This document shows, in pieces, positions 7,175 to 12,494 of a stretch of DNA of 13,635 nt. Every line of letters starts with the position of its first letter. Within the stretch, counting starts at the first letter, position 1. Source of the stretch: an uncultured Oscillospiraceae bacterium (GTDB taxonomy: Bacteria > Bacillota > Clostridia > Oscillospirales > Acutalibacteraceae); contig USHL01000017.1 of the NCBI GenBank assembly GCA_900554525.1, positions 1 to 13,635 of the forward strand. The letters run 5' to 3'. The notes under the pieces are model-generated. The model was not told the origin of the DNA, made no database searches, and saw only the letters and a list, made by a program, of their open reading frames with translations. Both the position numbers and the translations under genes were made by a program.

Positions 7175-8425
7175 ATGATAAAGCACGATATAGCGGTAAT
7201 AGGCGGCGGTCCTGCGGGAATGGCGGCGGCAGTTGCGGCATATGACAGCGGTGTAACCGATGTTTGTATTTTGGAGCGCGAGGAAAATTTAGGAGGAATT
7301 TTAAAGCAGTGTATTCACAACGGCTTCGGGCTGCATAAATTGGGTCGAGAGCTTACCGGTCCCGAATATGCGGCGGTTTACGCTGCAAAGGCGGCAGAGC
7401 GCGGAATAAAGATATACTGCGAGACAACGGTAACGGATGTTTCACCTGATAAAACCGTAACTGCGCAAAGCACCGCAGGATTGCTTAAAATAAAGGCAAA
7501 GGCGGTAATACTTGCGACAGGCTGCAGAGAGCGCAGCCGGGGTGCGCTGAATATACCGGGTACCCGTCCGGCCGGGGTTTACAGCGCAGGTACGGCGCAG
7601 AAGCTTATTAACTGTATGGGCTGTTCCGTCGGGAAAAGGGCGGTTATTTTAGGCTCCGGCGATATAGGACTTATTATGGCGAGAAGAATGTCGCTTGAGG
7701 GTGCAATGGTGGAGGCTGTATGCGAAATAATGCCGTATTCCGGCGGACTTAAACGAAATATTGTTCAGTGCCTTGAGGATTTCGGTATTCCGCTTTATCT
7801 TTCAACCACCGTTGCGGAAATTCACGGTAAGGATAGGGTAGAGGGCGTTACAATAGCAGGAGTGGATGAAAACAGACGCATTATAGAAGAAACAAAGCGC
7901 TGTATTCCCTGTGATACATTGCTGCTTTCCTGCGGTCTAATACCTGAAAATGAGCTTGCCTTATCGGCAGGGATAGCTTTAAGCCCTGTTACGGGCGGCG
8001 CGCTGGTAGATGAGCGCCGCCAGACCGAGACAGAGGGAATTTTCGCCTGCGGAAATGCTTTGCAGGTGCATGATCTTGTGGATTTCGTGTCCGATGAGGC
8101 GGAAATTGCGGGCAAAGGCGCCGCCGGCTATGTCATCAACGGAATAAGCAGAGGCGGAACGGTAAGCACAAAGGCGGGAAACGGTGTGCGCTATGTTCTG
8201 CCGCAGAGAATAAACACCGATGAAAAGGCGGATGTAGCGCTGTTTCTGCGCGTTCAGCAGCCGTTCGGAAAGGTTAAATACACCGTAAGCTCCGGAAACA
8301 GCGTGCTTGCGACCGCTATGCGCCTTAAAGCAGCACCCGGCGAAATGGAAAAGATAGTTGTAAAGTCAGAAAAACTGGCTTTGGCGGAGAAAGAAATAAC
8401 CGTAGGTCTGGAGGAAATAAAATGA
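7175..8425 (+). CDS. FAD/NAD-dependent oxidoreductase, partner subunit of the GlpA-like enzyme
   Basis: A 416-residue pyridine nucleotide-disulphide-type oxidoreductase. Two dinucleotide-binding loops are visible: GGGPAG (10-15) for FAD and LGSGDIG (159-165) for NAD(P). Also seen are LATGCRERSRG (113-123), PGTRPAGVYSAGTAQ (128-142) and, near residue 300, GIFACGNALQVHD, the second FAD contact of this class. Start ATG 7175 has AGGAG at 7164-7168 with a 6-nt spacer; the frame is open back into the previous gene, but translation there would lack an RBS. It lies 10 nt after the GlpA-like stop and overlaps the next gene by 4 nt. By analogy with GlpAB and related complexes it would pass electrons from the G3P-oxidising subunit to NAD(P)+ or another acceptor; that direction is inferred. 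Confidence 0.87.
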   Translation: MIKHDIAVIGGGPAGMAAAVAAYDSGVTDVCILEREENLGGILKQCIHNGFGLHKLGRELTGPEYAAVYAAKAAERGIKIYCETTVTDVSPDKTVTAQSTAGLLKIKAKAVILATGCRERSRGALNIPGTRPAGVYSAGTAQKLINCMGCSVGKRAVILGSGDIGLIMARRMSLEGAMVEAVCEIMPYSGGLKRNIVQCLEDFGIPLYLSTTVAEIHGKDRVEGVTIAGVDENRRIIEETKRCIPCDTLLLSCGLIPENELALSAGIALSPVTGGALVDERRQTETEGIFACGNALQVHDLVDFVSDEAEIAGKGAAGYVINGISRGGTVSTKAGNGVRYVLPQRINTDEKADVALFLRVQQPFGKVKYTVSSGNSVLATAMRLKAAPGEMEKIVVKSEKLALAEKEITVGLEEIK

Positions 8426-8769
8426 CAAGGGATATGATCTGTATAGTTTGTCCGCGCGGTTGTGTGCTGAAAGTAGAAATTGACGGCGGAAATATAACCG
8501 TTACGGGCAACAGTTGCTTTAGGGGTAAGCAGTACGCCATAGACGAATGTATTAATCCTACGCGCACCGTAACCTCTTCTGTTCGTGTTGAAAACCGCGA
8601 GGACACTATGGTAAGCGTAAAAACAACCAATCCGGTGCCCAAGGAAAAAATTTTTGACGTTATGGAAATACTCAGAAAAACAACAGTCCGTGCGCCTGTA
8701 AAAATCGGAGATTTTATTTTAAAAAACGTTTACGGAACAGATATTGTTGCTACAAAGAATATAATCTGA
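8422..8769 (+). CDS. DUF1667 small four-cysteine protein
   Basis: A 115-residue protein of the DUF1667 family. The start overlaps the preceding stop in ATGA, so the genes are translationally coupled. Four cysteines cluster N-terminally: C7-x2-C10-x3-C14 (CIVCPRGC) and C32 (GNSCFRGK), a spacing suited to an Fe-S cluster or zinc. The C-terminal half (NPVPKEKIFDVMEILRK, then VKIGDFI and an IVATKNI tail) is typical of the family. DUF1667 genes are known to follow FAD oxidoreductase genes of the GlpA/GlpB type in Clostridia, but no biochemical role is established that I know of. A role as a small electron-transfer or assembly subunit of the dehydrogenase is inferred from the Cys motif and operon position. 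No membrane segment, so probably cytoplasmic. Confidence 0.85.
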   Translation: MTRDMICIVCPRGCVLKVEIDGGNITVTGNSCFRGKQYAIDECINPTRTVTSSVRVENREDTMVSVKTTNPVPKEKIFDVMEILRKTTVRAPVKIGDFILKNVYGTDIVATKNII

Positions 8770-8790
8770 AAAACAGTTGCGGCGTTTTTT
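8769..8790 (+). terminator. Weak terminator-like hairpin after DUF1667
   Basis: AAAAAC/GTTTTT (8769-8774 with 8784-8789) forms a 6-bp mostly A-U stem with a 9-nt loop that runs straight into a T tract. It starts on the last base of the stop codon, a good position for an operon end, but the stem is weak. Confidence 0.35.
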
Positions 8791-8808
8791 ATGGCTTAAG
8801 TCGGTTGA

Positions 8809-8874
8809 GGCTGGACTACAGTCAATGAAGTGTACAAGAGAAATCAGCAAAATAGCGGTCTTACATTTGATTAG
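8809..8874 (+). pseudogene. Possible 3' tail of a lost gene (21 codons)
   Basis: A short frame open from 8809 (closed upstream by TGA 8806-8808) ends at TAG 8872-8874. Its stop overlaps the AGGAGG RBS of the next reading frame, the usual junction of two co-transcribed genes. The peptide ends SGLTFD. I do not recognise it, and it could be chance. Confidence 0.2.
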
Positions 8875-8884
8875 GAGGAAGGCC

Positions 8885-9010
8885 ATGGTTGTGAGAGTGA
8901 GATATGGACAGGGTTATAAAATCCGGCAAAGTAAGAAACCGGGCTCTGCTTTAACTGTTGCACAGATTGAAAATGCCGGCGGTTTAATTATTCTTTTTTC
9001 AAGTATTTGA
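8885..9010 (+). pseudogene. 5' fragment of an unknown gene truncated at the IS3 remnant
   Basis: ATG 8885 follows a perfect AGGAGG (8873-8878) at 6 nt, so this was very likely a real translation start. The frame runs only 41 codons; the first ~33 (basic, starting MVVRVRYGQG) are unknown to me. The last eight codons (from ~8985) read through the antisense of the transposase remnant and end by chance. It looks like the head of a gene whose remainder was replaced by the insertion sequence and a later deletion. No function can be given. Confidence 0.45.
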
Positions 9011-9442
9011 AGAAGCATTCAATCACAGCGTTGTCATAAGTGTGCCATTTGGCCGAAAAGGATTGAACCGTTTGGAACGAATCAATAACTTTACGGAAAT
9101 CCGAAGAAGTAAATGGGGAACATCGATCTGTGTGGAATAAGATTCCTTTTGAAACGTCCCTTAACTGAGCGGCATCCCGTAAATTATCGATGTCCAGAAA
9201 ACGGTCTGTTCGTTTACCAATCCGGCAAGCAGTGACTTTTCTGGCATATAGTTCTAAGATGATGCAGAGATGGCAGAATCGACCACCTGCCCGAACGTAG
9301 GTGAAGTCGCACACATCAATTGAGGTGCCGGCTGATTAAACTGTTGCGCAGGCAGATTGGTACAGCCCTCAACTTCTTCGACAAAGAATTTCGGTTTCTG
9401 GGGTTTAGCAGATGTAGCAAAAAAGATGCCGTTTCGACGCGA
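8988..9442 (-). pseudogene. Degenerate IS3-family transposase (OrfB) fragment
   Basis: Antisense remnant of an IS3-family DDE transposase. The C-terminal frame (8988-9314) holds CDFTYV with the first catalytic Asp, FHTDR with the second, and DNAVIECFF with the Glu; exactly 35 residues lie between the second Asp and the Glu, the D,D(35)E signature of IS3. The part before it (KPQKPKFFVEEVEG to NQPAPQL, about 9315-9442) is in another frame, so a small indel at about 9314-9320 breaks the gene. The chain stops at YLKKE, about 40 residues short of the usual C-terminus, and the OrfA gene and terminal inverted repeats are missing. Glycines that are normally conserved are changed (HTDRC for HTDRG, SAKWHTYDNA for SAKG). 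It cannot encode an active transposase. Confidence 0.88.
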
Positions 9443-9453
9443 GAAAAAACCAT

Positions 9454-9491
9454 AAAAAAAGAAGCCCCGATACGCGTCTGCGTACCGAAGC
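9454..9491 (-). terminator. Intrinsic terminator on the - strand
   Basis: Read leftward, a 12-bp stem (9480-9491 with 9464-9475, including three G-U pairs) with an AGAC tetraloop is followed by TTCTTTTTTT (9463-9454). It is a strong intrinsic terminator for a - strand transcript arriving from the parA side. It lies just upstream of the IS3 remnant. Confidence 0.75.
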
Positions 9492-9578
9492 ACTCGGTTG
9501 GTCCGAGTAGCGTTATAGTAACTAAGCGCAAACCCGCATAAATAAAGGGTTTTTCGCAGTCAAAAACAGTACATATCC
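9454..9578 (-). ncRNA. Candidate structured small RNA upstream of parA
   Basis: Four hairpins stand side by side with almost no spacer: AAACCC/GGGTTT (9530-9552), a 6-bp bulged stem (9510-9529), ACTCGG/CCGAGT (9492-9508) and a 12-bp stem (9464-9491) that ends in a T run on the - strand. The last stem pairs fully only when read on the - strand, where three A-C mismatches become G-U pairs, so the transcript should run leftward. A TAAAAT hexamer on the - strand would place a 5' end near 9578, but no good -35 box is seen, so the start is a guess. It could be an antisense or copy-control RNA, a riboregulator, or the 3' end of a longer lost transcript. I recognise no known RNA family. Confidence 0.4.
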
Positions 9579-9644
9579 CTATTTTAAATCGCTATCAGAC
9601 CAAAAAACTCACATTCTCCGGTCAAAAATCAGCCCAAAAACAAG
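9557..9644. repeat. Short A-rich repeat units between the hairpin array and parA
   Basis: Four imperfect copies of a CAGNCCAAAAAC-like unit occur in the same direction near 9557, 9596, 9618 and 9630. Spacing is irregular (39, 22, 12 nt). They could be protein-binding repeats of the partition or replication region, or simply A-rich sequence. The rest of the gap 9553-9699 holds no gene I can support and no clear parA promoter. Confidence 0.2.
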
Positions 9645-9710
9645 GTGGTGGTTCGAGAGTCGTTACTGTCACCATGCAGAGTGGTTTAATAAAAAGATTG
9701 GAGGAAAACA

Positions 9711-10505
9711 ATGTTTAAAATCACATCTATTATATCGTGTAAAGGCGGCGTTGGCAAGACTACATCCGCCGTCAATATCAGCTCATATATCCATACTCAA
9801 GGCAAGCGTGTTCTCGCCGTAGATTTGGATTATCAGCACAACCTTTCAAAACACTTCGGCATATTCCCCGGGCATCTTAAGGACAAACCTACAATATACG
9901 ATTTATTTATTGCCGCTATGGACGATTGTACCGATGAGGAAATGAGCGAAATGGTACATAAAGCTATCGTTAAATCGACTACGGTTGATGTCCTACCCTC
10001 CACGGCAAAGTTGTCCCTGCTTGACAAGGTTCTTCCTACGGCAACCTGCAGAGAGTTTATTTTAAAGGGCATTTTGAAGCATATCAAGAGCGAATACGAC
10101 TATATCTTCATAGATTGCCACCCGGGATGTGACCTGTTCGCAATTAATGCCTTGACTGTTTCGGACAGCGTAATTATTCCGGTGGAAGCTCACCCGCTCG
10201 GCTTGGAGGGTCTTGATCAAGTTGAAAAGCTTATAGCAACCGTTCAGCGACATCTCAACCCAAATTTGAAGATTGACGGTATTCTTCTTACTAAGTTTCA
10301 AAATAATACTAACTGCTGCCGGGATATCCGGGATGTTGTTAAAAACAGCTTCGGAGACCGTATTCATGTATTTGACGAATATATCAAGTATTCGATAAAT
10401 ATTGCAGAGGCTCCCGAATTCGGGATTTCTATTCACGAATACGCTCCTAGAATCGAAGCGGCACAATCGTATGCCAAAATAGCGTTGGAGGTGATGCTCA
10501 GATGA
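9711..10505 (+). CDS. parA: ParA/Soj-family partition ATPase
   Basis: A 264-residue ParA-type P-loop ATPase of the MinD/ParA superfamily that segregates plasmids, integrative elements or chromosomes together with ParB. Seen: deviant Walker A KGGVGKTT (11-18) with the signature lysine K11, the switch region VLAVDLDYQHNLS (34-46), and Walker B YIFIDCHPG (131-139) with D135. There is no long N-terminal helix-turn-helix domain, so it is of the short (Soj/type Ib-like) form that does not usually self-repress. The start ATG 9711 has GGAGG at 9700-9704 with a 6-nt spacer. It overlaps parB by 4 nt. The chromosomal soj-spo0J pair normally lies near gid/rnp genes at the origin; nothing of that kind is here, so a mobile-element or plasmid-derived pair is more likely. 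Confidence 0.92.
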   Translation: MFKITSIISCKGGVGKTTSAVNISSYIHTQGKRVLAVDLDYQHNLSKHFGIFPGHLKDKPTIYDLFIAAMDDCTDEEMSEMVHKAIVKSTTVDVLPSTAKLSLLDKVLPTATCREFILKGILKHIKSEYDYIFIDCHPGCDLFAINALTVSDSVIIPVEAHPLGLEGLDQVEKLIATVQRHLNPNLKIDGILLTKFQNNTNCCRDIRDVVKNSFGDRIHVFDEYIKYSINIAEAPEFGISIHEYAPRIEAAQSYAKIALEVMLR

Positions 10506-11494
10506 AAAAATCAGAACTTGAAGAGCGCAGAAAGCTATTAAACAATATAAACTCCGATTCTGTAAATGATTTTGAAGACATAGTAATTTCCGGACAAGCG
10601 TATGACAGTGCTGCTAAAATTGTGCATATACCATTGGAAAGCCTTGTAGAGTATTCGGACGATGCGTTTAAAACCGCTACCGGGAGAGATCAGCCGTTTA
10701 AGGCATACAGTAAAGAAAATCTTGACACTCTTGCAAAAAGTATCAAAGAAAACGGTGTCATTAATCCTATTATTGTAAGACCTTTGGATAACGGCACTTA
10801 TCAGATACTTGCGGGCAGAAATCGAAAAAGAGCGGCAAGACTTTGCGGCAAGGAAACCATTCCCGCGATTATTCGTTCAGATATTGACGATGATTCCGCC
10901 GCATTAATAATGCTCGATACTAATCTGGAGCAACGGCCAAATTTGTCTTACAGCGAAAAAGCCTATGCATATAAAATGCGTGTGGATTTGTATAAGTCAA
11001 AAGGAAAAAGAACAGATGTCTTGGGAGGCAGAAAGCAAGATGTTTTAAGTGATGTCGGTAAGGATAATAATGACAGCAGACGAATGGTAGCATACCTTAT
11101 TCGACTAACATATTTAATAGTTCCTCTTATGGAAATGGTAGATGAGGGAAAGCTCGGATTTAAAATTGGAGTTTCAATTTCATATTTGAAACCCGAAACG
11201 CAATCCTTGCTTTATTCGGATATTATTCTTACAGGGCATAAGGTGAAGCAATTTCAAATTAAAGAGTTGAATGTTTTGGACAAATGCGGTACAGTAAATA
11301 CAGAAACTCTTAAAACGCTATTTCAAAATACGGAAAAGACAAAAAATTGCGGATATACAGTAAGCCCGGATATTCTTTCAAAGTATGCCGATATTCTTCC
11401 TGATACAGGAGAGATCGAAAGGTTATTTACAGAATTTTTAGAAAATTACCGTTGTTCGCTGAATAAAAATGATTTAGTGCAACGGGTGCACTAA
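10502..11494 (+). CDS. parB: ParB/RepB/Spo0J-family partition protein
   Basis: A 330-residue ParB-family DNA-binding protein, the centromere-binding partner of ParA. Seen: VHIPLESLVEY opening the ParB nuclease-like domain (41-51), SIKENGVINPIIVRP (80-94), and AGRNRKRAA (104-112), a version of the GERRxRA box that binds CTP in this family. TIPAIIR and TNLEQRPNLSYSEKAYAYK follow and lead into the helix-turn-helix region. The C-terminal ~80 residues would carry dimerisation. It is longer than typical chromosomal Spo0J and diverges after residue 160, as in ParB proteins of conjugative elements. Start ATG 10502 overlaps the parA stop and has a perfect GGAGGTGAT (10487-10495) 6 nt ahead. A perfect inverted repeat covers its last codons (11474-11494). 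Confidence 0.9.
   Translation: MKKSELEERRKLLNNINSDSVNDFEDIVISGQAYDSAAKIVHIPLESLVEYSDDAFKTATGRDQPFKAYSKENLDTLAKSIKENGVINPIIVRPLDNGTYQILAGRNRKRAARLCGKETIPAIIRSDIDDDSAALIMLDTNLEQRPNLSYSEKAYAYKMRVDLYKSKGKRTDVLGGRKQDVLSDVGKDNNDSRRMVAYLIRLTYLIVPLMEMVDEGKLGFKIGVSISYLKPETQSLLYSDIILTGHKVKQFQIKELNVLDKCGTVNTETLKTLFQNTEKTKNCGYTVSPDILSKYADILPDTGEIERLFTEFLENYRCSLNKNDLVQRVH
11474..11494. promoter_or_regulatory. 21-bp inverted repeat on the parB stop codon (candidate parS or operator)
   Basis: TTAGTGCA-ACGGG-TGCACTAA: 8+8 bp perfect with a 5-bp centre, ending on the last base of the stop codon. No T run follows, so it is not an intrinsic terminator. ParB-type proteins bind palindromes of about this size, and partition sites often lie next to parB. 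I saw no second copy in the window. Its role as parS or as an operator for the downstream lipoprotein gene is inferred. Confidence 0.45.
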
Positions 11495-11511
11495 GTCGGA
11501 GGGAAATCAAA

Positions 11512-12378
11512 ATGAAAAGGATATATCTAATATTTTTCCTGGTTTTTTTGATGACAGCTGCAGGATGCAGAGACAGACCTCGGGAACTATCTTCGGCAGC
11601 CGATACCGCTTCAAAGACAGAAAGCTCAAACAGCATATATGATACTTCGCCTGAAATTTCGGGTGCCGAAGCTCAGGAAGCTGAAAATTATAAAGGATCG
11701 TTAACATCTGAAAATTCATCCGTTACACAAAGCGGTGAACAATCAGAAAATAAAAGACCTCAAACAGAAGCGCCCAAGATCATATCTGAAATCAAAAATC
11801 CCGCGAGCGAATCTATACAAAATGCAGAAAGCTCTGTATCTGAAGCAGAAACGCCTTCCACACCGTCAAAACCTATAGGGAAAGACGAAATATGGATTGC
11901 AAACAGAGTTTTTGAACTTCTGAACGAGGAGCGCAAAGCTGCCGGAGTTCATACAAGAGAAATGCTGACAGGACTTAATAAGGTTGCGGTTTTAAGGTCA
12001 GAACAGCTTGTTACACAGTTTAGCCATAAGTGGATTGATGAGCACGGTAACGAATGGTCGGGTGCTCAGTACGCTTCTACGGTTTTAAAGTACGGAAAGA
12101 AAGAGCAAAGCAGCATATATGATCCCAACACCGGAACGGTTACCCCCATAGACGAATATTATTACGATTATGGGGGTACTGAGAACTGCTATTACGGCGG
12201 GACCGCTGTTAGGCCTAAGTTGGAAATAGCAGAATCAATAGTTAATTCGTTTAAAGGCAGCCAAAGCCATTGGAGTTCATTAATGAGCAGTTCTATGTAT
12301 TATGACGGCATAGGGATTACTTTCAGTAACGGTATGGTTTATTGCAGCATTAATTCTTCGGCTGAAAATTACGGTTAA
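11512..12378 (+). CDS. Lipoprotein with Ser/Glu-rich linker and CAP (SCP/PR1-like) domain
   Basis: A 288-residue predicted lipoprotein. It has a lysine/arginine start, a hydrophobic core, and a lipobox ending AAGC with C19 as the lipid-attached residue, so it should be anchored on the outer face of the membrane. Residues ~22-122 are a low-complexity Ser/Glu/Ala/Thr-rich linker that would span the wall. Residues ~124-288 resemble a CAP domain: VFELLNEERKAAGV at the start, VAVLRSEQLVTQFSHKW in the middle, and SQSHWSSLMSSSMYYDGIGI near the end. CAP proteins have no single known activity; in bacteria they are mostly surface or spore proteins of unclear role. RBS GGAGGG at 11498-11503, 8 nt before ATG 11512, and only 17 nt after parB, so it probably shares that transcript. 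Membership of CAP is likely but the domain is divergent in the middle. Confidence 0.78.
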   Translation: MKRIYLIFFLVFLMTAAGCRDRPRELSSAADTASKTESSNSIYDTSPEISGAEAQEAENYKGSLTSENSSVTQSGEQSENKRPQTEAPKIISEIKNPASESIQNAESSVSEAETPSTPSKPIGKDEIWIANRVFELLNEERKAAGVHTREMLTGLNKVAVLRSEQLVTQFSHKWIDEHGNEWSGAQYASTVLKYGKKEQSSIYDPNTGTVTPIDEYYYDYGGTENCYYGGTAVRPKLEIAESIVNSFKGSQSHWSSLMSSSMYYDGIGITFSNGMVYCSINSSAENYG

Positions 12379-12397
12379 AATTAAATATGATTTCATC

Positions 12398-12435
12398 AAG
12401 CTATTTGCATTTAAAAGTGCAGATAGCTTTTTTTA
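12398..12435 (+). terminator. Intrinsic terminator after the CAP lipoprotein gene
   Basis: A 12-bp stem (12398-12409 with 12418-12429, one G-U pair) with an 8-nt loop is followed by a run of eight T's (12428-12435). It closes the parA-parB-lipoprotein transcript. The gap from there to 12495 is A/T-rich with TATA-like sequence around 12463-12472 and may hold the adhesin promoter, but no convincing -35 box is seen. Confidence 0.88.
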
Positions 12436-12494
12436 TACCCAAAATTCCACCGTTCAGGTGTTTATATATAAATAATTTAAAAGGAGCAGAGAAA

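Noticed and set aside
9320..9541. + strand 73-codon frame
   Set aside because: It is antisense to the IS3 remnant and runs through the hairpin array; no RBS and no similarity I can recognise.
9646..9676. tRNA-like GGTTCGAG ... CACCA near parA
   Set aside because: The bases around the T-loop-like sequence do not pair into a T stem and there is no acceptor or anticodon arm.
11474..11500. Palindrome on the parB stop codon as an intrinsic terminator
   Set aside because: No T run follows; the next bases are a purine-rich RBS for the lipoprotein gene.
11630..12125. Repeated GCATATATGAT near 11633 and 12115
   Set aside because: Two short copies inside one coding sequence in different contexts; probably chance or shared codons (SIYD).
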